64,000 nucleotides of DNA from RGIG3178 sp942492795. Its GTDB lineage: Bacteria > Bacillota > Clostridia > Christensenellales > QAND01. Both the position numbers and the translations under genes were made by a program. The stretch lies in the NCBI GenBank assembly GCA_942492795.1, contig OW818639.1:930001-994000 (forward strand), given 5' to 3'. Below, piece by piece: positions 25,176 through 34,394 of this stretch (within the stretch, counting starts at the first letter, position 1; every line of letters starts with the position of its first letter). The notes beneath the pieces were generated by a model. That model worked only from the letters and a program-made list of their open reading frames with translations. It was not told the DNA's origin and did no database searches.

Positions 25176-26894
25176 ATTTTCCGATTCAAGAAAGGAAAGC
25201 GGAGTGCCCAGCAAAACAGCGGTCAAAGCACGGAGCGCGCGGATGTGAATGCCGTTTTTCGCAAATCCTTTGATCAGTATATGGCGTCGTTGGAATCGCA
25301 AGGCGATAAGGAAAGCGCAAACGATCAAGACAGGCGATCTCAAAGCGCACACAAGGAGCCCGAAAAGGCGCAGGCGAACGCCGCGGGCGAAGAGCCGAAA
25401 GAGGAATGTGAACAACCGCGCAGCGAAGCCCAAAGAATAAAAGTCGAGCAAGCCATTCTGTTTTCACAGCAGGTACCATCCGACATCGACGAATGCGAGA
25501 AGCTTGTAAAACAAATTTTCAACAACAGTTTTGATGTCGTCGTGCAGCCGTTTGATACGCGCAAAGACAGGGCGATGGTCGTGTTCGTCGACGGCATGGC
25601 AGACAAGGATCTTGTTGACCGCGATATTATATCGCATTTGAAATCGGCCGAATTTGACGGCAATGTACCGCTGGCCATCAAGGCGGGATACAAGCAAACG
25701 CAGGATCTGGCCTCGTTTGCATCGGACATATTGGGTGGCAACGTAGGAATTTTCTATCAGGGCAGCCAAAGCATCCTGATCGTCGAGTTAAGGCAGTGGA
25801 GCCAGCGGGCGGTGGCGGAGCCGACAGCCGAGGCCATCATCCGGGGTCCAAAGGAAGGCTTTACCGAGAGTATCCGCGTCAACACTTCCATGCTGCGGCG
25901 AAAGATCAAAAACCCCAACCTGATCATCGAAAACTATACGTTCGGCAGGCAGACGAACACACTTGTCGAAATTGCCTATGTCAAGGGCATTGTGAACCGG
26001 GATGTGTTGAACGAAGTTAAAAACAGGCTGGGCAAAATTGATGTGGATGCTATTTTAGAGTCGGGGCATATCGAACAGTACATCTGCGAAAACACATACG
26101 CTCCCGTTTCTGGGATCGGCCTCACGCAACGGCCCGACAAGGCGGCGTTTAAGCTGCTCGAAGGCAGGGTCGCGATCTTCTGCGACGGGACGCCCCATGT
26201 GCTGATCATACCCGAAATGTTCATCGAGAATATTCAAACGGGCGAGGATTACTATTCGCGCACCGTCATGGCGGGCATGTTTCGCATCCTTCGTTTTGCG
26301 GGACTTTTCATAACCGTGTTGCTTCCGGGCTTGTCGACTGCTATTTTGACGTATCATCAGGAGATGATCCCGTCACAGCTCTTGACGAGCATCATCCAAT
26401 CCATGTTGAGAACGCCGTTGGCAACCTGGGCGGAGATTTTGCTGATGATGGTCTTGTTTGAACTCATCAAGGAAGCCGGCGTCCGGCTGCCGCAGGCGGT
26501 GGGGTCTGCCATTTCCATCGTAGGATCGCTGATCGTCGGACAGGCAGCCGTTGAAGCGGGTCTTGTCAGCGGAATATCCGTCATTGTCGTTGCGATCTCA
26601 GCTGTCAGCAGTTTTATCGTGTCAGGTCTGCTTGAGTTCACATGGGTACACCGTATGCTCTATTGGTTTTTAGGAGCTACCATGGGCTTAATCGGCATCG
26701 GCGCGGGTATGATCATCAGCTTGACGCAGCTTATCTCCACCGATTCGTTCGGCATTCCGATCCTGTCCAATTTCTCCAAGTCCGAATTGAAGGACAGCTT
26801 TTTCCGGGTCCCGCTGCGGTCTTTGAAATACAGATCAACAGCCGTTGTGAAGGATAATGTCAAAAAGAGCGACATGGAGGATAAGCAGACATGA
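25176..26894 (+). CDS. gerA: GerA-type spore germinant receptor subunit A
   Basis: The body is a GerA protein: a soluble N-terminal domain to about residue 300, then helices with ILRFAGLFITVLLPGLSTAI, LPQAVGSAISIVGSLIVGQAAVEAGLVS and a C-terminal cytosolic tail. The start is uncertain. The only conventional codon in frame is GTG at 25245 with a poor site. An AAAGGAG site at 25160-25165 instead points to an in-frame ATT at 25176 that gives FRFKKGKRSAQQ, a plausible GerA N-terminus. I choose ATT (572 residues). With GerC and GerB it forms an inner-membrane nutrient receptor in dormant spores. The stop overlaps the gerC ATG. Confidence 0.9.
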   Translation: MFRFKKGKRSAQQNSGQSTERADVNAVFRKSFDQYMASLESQGDKESANDQDRRSQSAHKEPEKAQANAAGEEPKEECEQPRSEAQRIKVEQAILFSQQVPSDIDECEKLVKQIFNNSFDVVVQPFDTRKDRAMVVFVDGMADKDLVDRDIISHLKSAEFDGNVPLAIKAGYKQTQDLASFASDILGGNVGIFYQGSQSILIVELRQWSQRAVAEPTAEAIIRGPKEGFTESIRVNTSMLRRKIKNPNLIIENYTFGRQTNTLVEIAYVKGIVNRDVLNEVKNRLGKIDVDAILESGHIEQYICENTYAPVSGIGLTQRPDKAAFKLLEGRVAIFCDGTPHVLIIPEMFIENIQTGEDYYSRTVMAGMFRILRFAGLFITVLLPGLSTAILTYHQEMIPSQLLTSIIQSMLRTPLATWAEILLMMVLFELIKEAGVRLPQAVGSAISIVGSLIVGQAAVEAGLVSGISVIVVAISAVSSFIVSGLLEFTWVHRMLYWFLGATMGLIGIGAGMIISLTQLISTDSFGIPILSNFSKSELKDSFFRVPLRSLKYRSTAVVKDNVKKSDMEDKQT

Positions 26895-28108
26895 AAAAGC
26901 GCATCGGGATATTCCTGTGTTTTGTAATGCTGCTTGTATCGACGGGCTGCTATGACAGGGTGGAACCCAAGGAACTCGCCGTTATAAGCAGTGTTATGTA
27001 CGATAAAAAGGAAGATGGTACCTATCAAATCTTCCTGGAATTCGTTAAAACAACAGTAACAATGCAAGGCGGCTCAAGCGGGACAGGTACCAATACCATT
27101 GTAATAAGCGAGGGTGAAGCGCCAAGAATCGCTTGGGCAAATGGCGCAAAAACTATTGAGAAGCGGATGTACGCAGGACATGCTCATGTGCGCTTATTTA
27201 CGGAGGGTTTTGCACAGAACGAAGAGGATATGACAACCACGTTGGATATGCTGTTAAGGGATCGGCTTACAGATGAGACCCCGCTGATGGTTGTGGTTAA
27301 AGGCGAAGAACCCGAGAAAATCTATGCAGCGGATCTATCGCTTTCAGACTCGATTGGATTGTACATTCATAATATGGATTACTGGCAGTCTGGTACTATC
27401 AGCAAAGGTGTGTTTGTAACAACGCTGGATTTCACCAAGGATTTTTTGGCGGAAGGCAAACAGCCAGTTGCCGGAGTGATCGAGATGGCAGAAAGCAAAG
27501 ATCCTTCGAAATCAAACTTGCAAGGGTCTTCCTCAAGCGAGGGGGACAATGCAAAGAAGAACACGAAAATTGTCTATGAGGGACTGGCGGCGTTTAAAGG
27601 AATGAAATTGGTGGGTTATATGACCGGGGCTGAAGCACAGGCTTATAATTTTATTACAAATAACATCAGAAGCGAATATTTTGCCCTTTCCGCAAGAAGC
27701 AATCAAACTGGCGTGCAAGTCCTCGGTTCGGCGTGTAAAATTAAAACCACGGTGGAAAGCGGGGCAGTTACGCTGGATTTAACCCTTACAATGGATCTAG
27801 TTGTCAATATGGAAGGAAACAGTGCGGAAATCACAAGAATACAGGTTCAAAGGGACATTGAGCAAGCGTTTGATGCGCAGGTTCAGCAACAGATCAAAGC
27901 CGCTATCCAGAAAGCGCAAACGGAGTTTAAAAGCGATATATTCGGGTTTGGGGGGTATGTGCACAGTCAGCATCCCCAAGACTGGAAGGATTTAAAGCAA
28001 AACTGGGACGATACATTCGCGCAGGCGACCGTACATGTCACGGTCGATTCGACCATTACCAAACTGGGTGAGACGGAAGACTCCGTGCTTTGGGAGGAAG
28101 AACAGTGA
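26891..28108 (+). CDS. gerC: Ger(x)C family spore germination lipoprotein
   Basis: 405 residues; the ATG overlaps the gerA stop (ATGA). The lipobox LLVSTGC puts the lipid-modified Cys at residue 20, followed by the family signature YDRVEPKELAVISSVMYDK. The remaining sequence matches the three-domain GerC layout, ending in a long helix with DAQVQQQIKAAIQKAQTEFKSD and FGFGGYVHSQHP. It is the C subunit of the germinant receptor, anchored at the outer face of the spore inner membrane. Order A-C-B is common in Clostridia. Confidence 0.95.
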   Translation: MKKRIGIFLCFVMLLVSTGCYDRVEPKELAVISSVMYDKKEDGTYQIFLEFVKTTVTMQGGSSGTGTNTIVISEGEAPRIAWANGAKTIEKRMYAGHAHVRLFTEGFAQNEEDMTTTLDMLLRDRLTDETPLMVVVKGEEPEKIYAADLSLSDSIGLYIHNMDYWQSGTISKGVFVTTLDFTKDFLAEGKQPVAGVIEMAESKDPSKSNLQGSSSSEGDNAKKNTKIVYEGLAAFKGMKLVGYMTGAEAQAYNFITNNIRSEYFALSARSNQTGVQVLGSACKIKTTVESGAVTLDLTLTMDLVVNMEGNSAEITRIQVQRDIEQAFDAQVQQQIKAAIQKAQTEFKSDIFGFGGYVHSQHPQDWKDLKQNWDDTFAQATVHVTVDSTITKLGETEDSVLWEEEQ

Positions 28109-29271
28109 GAACGAAGCCGGCTATTACATCCGTGCAGCTGATGCTGATGGCCGTAGGAAGCGCACTGGTGTTTCCATATACGTTCCTGCCCATCGTGGAG
28201 GCGCCGCCGGCCAATCAGGATGTTTGGATCGTTCTGCTGATAACCTTCGTGTATATCTTGTTGCTCAACGCTCCGATGCTGATCATCATCAACAAATTCA
28301 GAGGAATCAACGTGAATCAGTCGGCAGAAATCATCTTCGGCAAGTTTTTCGGCAAGGTGATCATGGTTCCGTTCGTATTGTTCTTCATCTACTGTTTTAC
28401 GGCTTGTATGCTGATTACCGGGCACTTTATCAGCAGCTTTCTGATGGCCGATACACCCCCCTGGGCTCTCCATTTATGCATGGTGGTGCCCACATGCTAT
28501 GCGGCGTACAAAGGTGCGGGGACCATCGGAAGGCTGGCTACGTTTATCGTTCCGCTCGCCATTTTGATGATCGCTGTCTTTTTGTTTGCTGGAATCGGAG
28601 AAATGGATTTTAACGCGCTTCTTCCCATCCTCGCAGATTCGACCTTTTTAGAACTCAACAAGGGAGCGTTTCTCACAGCCGCCAGATATTCGGAAATTCT
28701 GATCTTCTTTGTGTTTGCTTATCATTTGCAGCAAAAATACAGCATCAACAGGACGTATGTGAATGCGTTGGTGCTGTTCGGGCTGTGCTTTTTCGGCATT
28801 CTCATGCCGACGGTTCTTGTTTTGGGTGTCGATTTCGCAAAACTCGTGTTCAGTCCCTATTTTGTTTATACAAGACAATTGACAGCATTCGGATTTTTAG
28901 AGCGGTTGCAATCGCTCAATACGGTCGTTTGGTTCCCGACGGCCATTTTGAAACTAACGATCTATCAATACATGGCCAGTGAAGTCTTCGCGGGCATCGT
29001 AAAGGCCAAATCTCATAAGAAATTTGTCGTCCCCATTGCCCTGATCGTTTTCGCAGTTGGGTTTATCCCGCTTATGAGCAAATCCGGAACGCTGGACTTT
29101 TTGCGATCCGATCAGGTTTTTCCGTTTATCGTACTGCCCGTCATTTTCGGATTGCCTTGTCTGTTTGTCATCGTATACCTGATTCGAAAAAAGAGAATCG
29201 ATCCTGTGATAAAAAGGATACAAGAGGAAACCGCCGCGGCGACTGCCGATGAAAAAATGCAAACAGGATAA
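28105..29271 (+). CDS. gerB: GerB-type spore germination permease subunit
   Basis: 388 residues from a GTG that overlaps the gerC TGA (GTGA), after a GGGAGGA site. About ten membrane helices of the APC-like GerAB family: ITSVQLMLMAVGSALVFPYTFLP at the N-terminus and FLERLQSLNTVVWFPTAILKLTIY in the later half. GerB subunits bind the nutrient germinant, often an amino acid; the ligand cannot be read from the sequence. The operon ends at a long hairpin that overlaps the stop codon. Confidence 0.94.
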   Translation: MRTKPAITSVQLMLMAVGSALVFPYTFLPIVEAPPANQDVWIVLLITFVYILLLNAPMLIIINKFRGINVNQSAEIIFGKFFGKVIMVPFVLFFIYCFTACMLITGHFISSFLMADTPPWALHLCMVVPTCYAAYKGAGTIGRLATFIVPLAILMIAVFLFAGIGEMDFNALLPILADSTFLELNKGAFLTAARYSEILIFFVFAYHLQQKYSINRTYVNALVLFGLCFFGILMPTVLVLGVDFAKLVFSPYFVYTRQLTAFGFLERLQSLNTVVWFPTAILKLTIYQYMASEVFAGIVKAKSHKKFVVPIALIVFAVGFIPLMSKSGTLDFLRSDQVFPFIVLPVIFGLPCLFVIVYLIRKKRIDPVIKRIQEETAAATADEKMQTG

Positions 29272-29298
29272 GCAATGCTTTTTAGCGTTGCCTATCCT
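29266..29298 (+). terminator. hairpin at the end of the germination operon
   Basis: GGATAAGCAATGC and GCGTTGCCTATCC pair with two mismatches around a T-rich loop, beginning within the gerB stop region. No T tail follows, so it may be an RNA-stability element instead. Confidence 0.4.
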
Positions 29299-29357
29299 GC
29301 TGATCAACGGAAGCATCATTTTGGGGTTGTTGGACTTGCGATCCAGCATTGCGCCGA

Positions 29358-29762
29358 TTATTGAGATATTTGTTTGTTTTTCGACCTCGCTTTAAAGAAC
29401 ACAATGGCTTGGAAAATACTCCCGGCTACGATCCCGATGCCTGTGATGAACAAATAGGAAATCACGCCTGCAAGATCGCTCCAACCGTCCGCCTTTTTTG
29501 TAAGGACAATATACAGCATATACAGAACGCCTGCCAGATTAAGCATAAAAGCGGTACCAAAATAGGCTTTTGCGCCGAAATATCCGCCTATCGTGACGGC
29601 AAACGCTACAACTGCCGCGGCAAACGCAAATCCACCGATGTTTAAAAGTGCATTTCCCGTAAAAATATAGCCCTGGAGGCCAAGCGACATCAAATTCATA
29701 ACGAACAGCAGAACCAGCACATAGATCCATTTATGGGAGTACTTGCCATACAAATTGAACAT
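29358..29762 (-). CDS. four-helix integral membrane protein, unknown
   Basis: 134 residues from the ATG behind AAAGGAGAA. Four hydrophobic segments: WIYVLVLLFVMNLMSLGL, ALLNIGGFAFAAAVVAFAV, GTAFMLNLAGVLYMLYIVL and VISYLFITGIGIVAGSIFQAIVFF, with a basic C-terminus. No family recognised. It is convergent with the germination operon. Confidence 0.65.
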   Translation of the reverse strand: MFNLYGKYSHKWIYVLVLLFVMNLMSLGLQGYIFTGNALLNIGGFAFAAAVVAFAVTIGGYFGAKAYFGTAFMLNLAGVLYMLYIVLTKKADGWSDLAGVISYLFITGIGIVAGSIFQAIVFFKARSKNKQISQ

Positions 29763-29850
29763 AGAGTTCTCCTTTGGTTTGCTTGCTATAAACAATTATA
29801 GGGTGGATCGTGCCATATGACAACGGGGGACAGGAATATTCCATAGGAGC

Positions 29851-29883
29851 AAAAAGCAAGAGATGCCGGTGTCTCTTGCTTTG
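29851..29883 (-). terminator. terminator of the SDR gene
   Basis: AAAGCAAGAGA and TCTCTTGCTTT form an 11-pair stem; on the minus strand it is followed by a T5 run. It lies about 40 bases after the SDR stop codon. Confidence 0.85.
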
Positions 29884-29921
29884 ATGATGCCTTCGGATCG
29901 GGGGCTCTTCGTATAGGATCG

Positions 29922-30731
29922 CTATTGATTTGAGATACCATAGTTCTGTCTGATCTGTTCCGTCGTCAAGACCTGACCGGATCGGCTGATCAGGCCTGTA
30001 TCGATAAACAGTACAGCCACGCAGCGGCCGATCGAGCGCGGGGATTCCATTGTGTTTACATCCAGCGATTTGTCATATTTGGCGGCCTCCGTCATGCCTT
30101 CGGTGCGCACTGTCCCCGGATGCAGGGAAAAAACCCGGACGTTGAATTCCTTGAGTTCATGCGCGGTATCCGCGCTCATTTTATCCGTCGCAGCCTTAAA
30201 GACCCCATGGGACACATTGAGCCAATACCGGTTTGCGCTGACAAACGATATATTGACAATCAATCCGTCCCGCTGATGTGTCATGATCCTGGCGGCATGA
30301 CGGCTCAAAGCATAGTTGGAGCGGAGGCCCACGGCATAGAAATCGTCGAACATCGAAAGCGGCTGCTCCCAAAACGGTGTGTTCCAAAAATATCCGCCCA
30401 TCACATGATCGGCACCCGCCCATGCACTGTTGATCAGGATATCCAGCCGACCCTGCTCGTGCATCACGCGATCAAACAGCGATTTGTTGTCTTCATCGCA
30501 TCGTACATCCAGGCGGTGGGCGATGCCGACGCCACCCAAACTATTGATTTCCTCGGCCGTCCTGCCGATCGTCGTGCCCGCCAAAAACGGCGGCAAACCG
30601 GTGTCTGATTCCGTGCGGCCAAGCGCGTATACGGTTGCACCGCATTGTGCCAATCCCAGCGCGATCCCTTTGCCAACGCCGCGGCTTGCGCCGGTGACGA
30701 TTGCCACTTTACCCTTCAATGTTTCCATCAT
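29922..30731 (-). CDS. short-chain dehydrogenase/reductase (DHRS1-like) lacking the catalytic Tyr
   Basis: 269 residues behind GCGGAGG. The cofactor motif VTGASRGVGKGIALGLA and the DILINSAWAG strand are typical of SDRs. The arrangement ANRYWLN...GVFKAATDKMSADTAHEL resembles the DHRS1 subgroup, in which the active-site motif is Y-G-V-x-K. Here that position reads H-G-V-F-K, so the catalytic Tyr is His (CAT, one base from TAT). The Lys and upstream Ser region are retained. Activity may be altered or lost. It lies near an AraC regulator and runs in the same direction. Confidence 0.85.
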   Translation of the reverse strand: MMETLKGKVAIVTGASRGVGKGIALGLAQCGATVYALGRTESDTGLPPFLAGTTIGRTAEEINSLGGVGIAHRLDVRCDEDNKSLFDRVMHEQGRLDILINSAWAGADHVMGGYFWNTPFWEQPLSMFDDFYAVGLRSNYALSRHAARIMTHQRDGLIVNISFVSANRYWLNVSHGVFKAATDKMSADTAHELKEFNVRVFSLHPGTVRTEGMTEAAKYDKSLDVNTMESPRSIGRCVAVLFIDTGLISRSGQVLTTEQIRQNYGISNQ

Positions 30732-30826
30732 GATCCTCCGCCCTTATAAAAAATGCCGGTGTAAATGCAAATCTGTTGCCTTTACACTAGCACCTTAACG
30801 GGGAGGTCACATGACGTTCCTTGCTG

Positions 30827-31666
30827 TCATTTGGGAGCGGAGACGGGAACGAGAATTTGGACGCTCTTGCGATCTTTCGCGTCGAAAATGTTGAGCATAC
30901 CGACGCCGTTTGACAGAGGTATTGCCTCTTCGATCATCAGCCACCGGTAATAATCGTCCACAAAAGTGCTGCGCATGGACATAAGCTCGCCGTAATAGTG
31001 AAAACAGGCATACCAGCCTTCAGGGACAATCCGTTCGGGCAAAGCGGCACCGGGTTCCTCTTCCCCAAAGAACACGGTATATAGACCGCTGTCATCCTCG
31101 TGACAGTTGACGACGCAATAGAGAGGTTTATCGCCTTCCCAGCGATGATCAAAAAAGAATGCTTCGCCCGTCTGTTTCAGTTTTCTTTCAAAGTCAACAG
31201 CGTTTTCGTCTACTTCGACAAAAACGCCTTGAAGCGCAAGTGCGTCAAGATGGAGATAGGTACCCTTTAATGCCAACGTGCCCCGGGTGTTGACAATATC
31301 GCGTTCCACCACGGAGATCTTTTGCGTGACGGGAACCTCAAACTGCCCGGTCTTGTAGGCGGTGGGGGAGATGCCCAACTGTTTCTTGAAGGTGCGGCTG
31401 AACACCTCCGGATACGCAAAGCCAAAGTCATAGGCGGTATCGGTCACGGAAGCGGATGGATGCAAAAGTCTTTCGCAAGCCAATGTCAGCTTTCGCCCTA
31501 GGATATACTGCTTTAAGCTAAGTCCTGTCACAACCTTGAATAGCCGTGCAAAATGGTATGCGGACACATGAAACTGCTGCGAAATGCCGGACAGGGTCAT
31601 CGCTTGGTCAATGTTGCGTTCAATATGCTCCAGGACTTCGTTTATCATGGTGACATACAGGTTCAT
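30827..31666 (-). CDS. AraC-family regulator with GyrI-like effector domain
   Basis: 279 residues from the ATG after GAAAGG. Two helix-turn-helix motifs lie at the N-terminus (LSGISQQFHVSAYHFARLFK; VTDTAYDFGFAYPEVFSRTFKKQLGISP). A C-terminal ligand-binding domain of GyrI/SOUL type occupies about 115-279, with EGWYACFHYYGELMSMRSTF. This is the Rob/SoxS-like one-component arrangement that senses small hydrophobic compounds. It may control the SDR located 95 bases downstream on the same strand. Confidence 0.88.
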   Translation of the reverse strand: MNLYVTMINEVLEHIERNIDQAMTLSGISQQFHVSAYHFARLFKVVTGLSLKQYILGRKLTLACERLLHPSASVTDTAYDFGFAYPEVFSRTFKKQLGISPTAYKTGQFEVPVTQKISVVERDIVNTRGTLALKGTYLHLDALALQGVFVEVDENAVDFERKLKQTGEAFFFDHRWEGDKPLYCVVNCHEDDSGLYTVFFGEEEPGAALPERIVPEGWYACFHYYGELMSMRSTFVDDYYRWLMIEEAIPLSNGVGMLNIFDAKDRKSVQILVPVSAPK

Positions 31667-31700
31667 TGCAAGACCTTTCTTCCGATCCATGAAACTTTAG

Positions 31701-32021
31701 CATGATACCATTATTGTATGGGTGGATGCAAACGTCAACAAGCATAAATTCGTCCAAATCTCGGGACCTTGGGCGGACTGCAAACGCGCCGCAATGTTGC
31801 TCACACAAGCCGTCGCCAACGAAACGGATGCAAAGACATACCCGTACGTGCAACGCAGCGATCAAGCAGGGTTCAATTATTGCGAACGCATCATCGTAAA
31901 CATCGAGATGGGGTATCTGACAAACGCTGCGGAAGATAGGCGTCTTGTTGACGCAAGCTACCAGCAGCGGATGGCGCAGGGATTGGCAAACGGGATCTTG
32001 ACCTATTTCGGCGTACAGTAA
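31701..32021 (+). pseudogene. remnant of an N-acetylmuramoyl-L-alanine amidase (C-terminal part)
   Basis: The frame is open after a TAG at 31698 and ends at 32021. Its last 60 residues read like the end of an Amidase_3 domain: IVNIEMGYLTNAAEDRRLVD followed by YQQRMAQGLANGILTYFG. The upstream part (VDANVNKHKF, then CKRAAMLLTQAVANETDAK) fits the preceding helix of that fold. The N-terminal zinc residues and a start codon with a ribosome site are missing. It is most likely a 5'-truncated gene rather than a working protein. Confidence 0.6.
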
Positions 32022-32079
32022 ACTTGATTCGAACCGGAGCTTGCCGGATTTTTGCAAGCGCTATAACAGGCAAGCTTTT

Positions 32080-32565
32080 CTATCTCAGCCAGTCGAACCA
32101 CAGCTTTCGATTGAGGCGCTCTTTGTTGCGAAGTTCCTCTTCATCCACCTCTACGAAAAAAGCCAGCAGCACTTTTTTGTAGCATGTCATGTTCGGGCAA
32201 TACTGCGTGCTGTTGAAAATCGGCATGTCGTCGCCGTGCAAAGCTTTCGTGATGGCTGCGGCTACACCCGCGGATCGGGAAACGCCGGCTTCGCAGTGGA
32301 CGATAAGCCGTTGGACTTTATCCTCCACGCTCTTTATAAATGTTCGGATGGCTGCGGCATCCTCATCGGTGATGCAAAACCCAAAAGCGCCGTCTTCGGT
32401 CACATCGTCAAACTTCAGCTTAAGTACGGACTTGATCCAGCGCGCATTCGCAAACGTATTGAACGAAAGTCTATGATCCGTGATCGAGATGATGGCGGTA
32501 TCCGGTCTGTTCCGCTTAAAGGATTCCTTGCGGGCATTGGTGCGGTTCATGATGACGATGTCCAT
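32080..32565 (-). CDS. dual-specificity / tyrosine phosphatase-like protein
   Basis: 161 residues behind an AAAGGAGGAGAG site. The P-loop HCEAGVSRSAG at about 92-102 supplies the nucleophilic Cys and Arg. An upstream Asp-rich segment (LKLKFDDVTEDG) may supply the general acid. The length and compactness resemble bacterial DSP-type phosphatases often annotated as predicted protein tyrosine phosphatases. The substrate is unknown; it could be a phosphoprotein, inositol phosphate or nucleotide-type phosphoester. Confidence 0.85.
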   Translation of the reverse strand: MDIVIMNRTNARKESFKRNRPDTAIISITDHRLSFNTFANARWIKSVLKLKFDDVTEDGAFGFCITDEDAAAIRTFIKSVEDKVQRLIVHCEAGVSRSAGVAAAITKALHGDDMPIFNSTQYCPNMTCYKKVLLAFFVEVDEEELRNKERLNRKLWFDWLR

Positions 32566-32868
32566 CCCTCTCTCCTCCTTTGCGAGCCGCTGTTTGTCAA
32601 CAGAGACGTGTTTTCATATCCATAGTATACCTTTGTGCATGGTTTTGCAGCAACGGGAAAATATCGTTGCAGTGACCGTTATAGCCGAAAGCTGTGCGTC
32701 GCTGCTTGACAACCGAAGGACGCCGCTCTATCATGAAGCCACATCCCGAAGGAAGCAATCTCAACTCGATGGAAGCCGGTGTGAGGGTGCCTTTACGCAA
32801 ACATTTTAGCAACGCGATCCAAAAAACCGGTTGTCGGAAGCATACCCAATTATAAGGAGGAACAAACC
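32566..32868. other. intergenic region with no recognisable feature
   Basis: About 300 bases between the divergent phosphatase and nitroreductase genes. I see no RNA gene, pseudogene or strong palindrome beyond what two divergent promoters would require. Confidence 0.4.
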
Positions 32869-33390
32869 ATGAAGGCAGAAGCATTGGAAGTATTGAAAAA
32901 CCGTAGGAGCATCCGAAAATTCAAGCCGGAGCAGATCACCGATGTGGAACTAAACGCGGTTTTGGAAGCGGGAACGTATGCGCCGACCGCAGCGGGCCGT
33001 CAATCCCCCGTCATCATTGCCGTGCAGGACCCGAAAACGGTCAAAAAGCTCGCGGAGATGAACCGGGCGATAGCGGGCCGGGATACCGACACATACTACG
33101 GCGCGCCGACGGTGCTTTTGGTGCTCTCGGACGCGTCCCACGGCACCTATGTGGAGGACGGAAGCAGCGTTTTGTGCAATCTTGTCAACGCCGCCTATGC
33201 CGCGGGCCTCGGGTCCTGCTGGGTCGCGCGTGAAAAGGAGATGTTCCTGAGCGAAGAAGGCAAAGAACTTTTAAAATCCTGGGGCGTGGAAGGCAATTAC
33301 ATGGGCGTCGGCGCCTGCCTGCTGGGATATCCCGATTGCGAGCATCCCGAAGCGAAACCCCGCAAGGAAAACTATGTGATTCGCGTTTAA
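32869..33390 (+). CDS. nitroreductase family protein
   Basis: 173 residues behind TAAGGAGGAAC. The FMN-binding N-terminus LKNRRSIRKFKPEQI, the AGTYAPTAAGRQSP loop and the GLGSCWVAR segment match the nitroreductase fold (NfsA/FRP superfamily). The enzyme is expected to be a dimeric FMN-dependent NAD(P)H oxidoreductase acting on nitroaromatics, quinones or a cellular enoate; the physiological substrate is unknown. It is a single gene with a clear terminator. Confidence 0.92.
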   Translation: MKAEALEVLKNRRSIRKFKPEQITDVELNAVLEAGTYAPTAAGRQSPVIIAVQDPKTVKKLAEMNRAIAGRDTDTYYGAPTVLLVLSDASHGTYVEDGSSVLCNLVNAAYAAGLGSCWVAREKEMFLSEEGKELLKSWGVEGNYMGVGACLLGYPDCEHPEAKPRKENYVIRV

Positions 33391-33410
33391 AGCAGACTGT
33401 CATACAGCGC

Positions 33411-33449
33411 AAAGAAGCGGTGCAATCCAAACGGATCACCGCTTCTTTT
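33411..33449 (+). terminator. terminator of the nitroreductase gene
   Basis: AAAGAAGCGGTG pairs with CACCGCTTCTTT over 12 bases around a 14-base loop, with a short T tail. Confidence 0.85.
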
Positions 33450-33500
33450 ATGCTCGTCGGAAACCCGGTAGGCGCCGATATGCGGCGGATCAAGAGCTAT

Positions 33501-34394
33501 CTACGGGAAGCGATCGATGCTGTCGAAGCTTAGCTTAAGAAACCGTGTCCAAAGATAAAAACCGCACAGGTCAAGGGCGCTTGCCGCCACGAACCACCAT
33601 GTTGGCACAAGGAGCATTCCAAACCTGTACAATACATACTGGCAGGCGAACGCAACGAAAAACGCTATTACTTTGGTTGAAAACGAAAACTTTCCCCGCA
33701 AGAGCTTGATGCAACTGATAATCAGAACGGTACCATAGAGATACCCTGCTACAACATGGTCCCAAATTTTATCCCCGTATATGCCGATATGGAACATCCG
33801 CAATCCGAGCAGCTTTTGCGTCGTCATCAGTGAATTTGAACCGGCTGCAAAAGCAGCCAAAAAAAGCGATATGGTATGCTGTGTCTTCTTTTCGGTATTC
33901 GTTTGGCGCCAATTCAAAGCTGACATCTGACGCTTTAGTGTCAGCCGCAGATGCCATTTTTTGATGAACCAGCAGAAGGGAACATAGCCCAACAGCGTGT
34001 AGATTGAGCGAAACCAATAGTGCTCATAGATTCCAAGCGCGACGAACAGAACGTCGATCAGATAGTAAACGAATGCGAACATAAACATATATATGCTTTT
34101 TAAATCCAGAACGCAGAAAAGAACCGCTGTACTCGAGACGGATATCTGTGAGAAAAAGTTGCCCAGCACCGCATCCATGGACGGATCGTTTGGCAGGAGC
34201 ATCGGATAATAGGTGTACGCTTTGGTCAGCACCAACAACACCATCTCTATCCAATACGAAAAACCAAGAACGGAAAAAAGAAAGGCCAATGTAAATCTGC
34301 GGTTACCGGACTTTTTGAAAATGACGACGATGGAGGCAATGCTGGTCAACAACAGCAGCAGATACCATATTGTGTTGCTCCAGAAATAAGTCAT
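33501..34394 (-). CDS. multi-pass membrane protein, unknown
   Basis: 297 residues with roughly seven to eight hydrophobic helices, starting after AAGAGAG. Helices include TIWYLLLLLTSIASIVVIF and SIYMFMFAFVYYLIDVLFVAL; a basic loop (KKWHLRLTLKRQ) lies mid-protein. It is vaguely reminiscent of CBO0543-type Firmicute membrane proteins, but I cannot assign it. It stands alone between convergent and divergent neighbours. Confidence 0.6.
   Translation of the reverse strand: MTYFWSNTIWYLLLLLTSIASIVVIFKKSGNRRFTLAFLFSVLGFSYWIEMVLLVLTKAYTYYPMLLPNDPSMDAVLGNFFSQISVSSTAVLFCVLDLKSIYMFMFAFVYYLIDVLFVALGIYEHYWFRSIYTLLGYVPFCWFIKKWHLRLTLKRQMSALNWRQTNTEKKTQHTISLFLAAFAAGSNSLMTTQKLLGLRMFHIGIYGDKIWDHVVAGYLYGTVLIISCIKLLRGKFSFSTKVIAFFVAFACQYVLYRFGMLLVPTWWFVAASALDLCGFYLWTRFLKLSFDSIDRFP

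Noticed and set aside
33450..33533. A 27-codon frame after the nitroreductase terminator reading MLVGNPVGADMRRIKSYLRE…
   Set aside because: Protein-like, possibly a gene relic, but too short, without a start site and overlapping the 3' end of a convergent gene.
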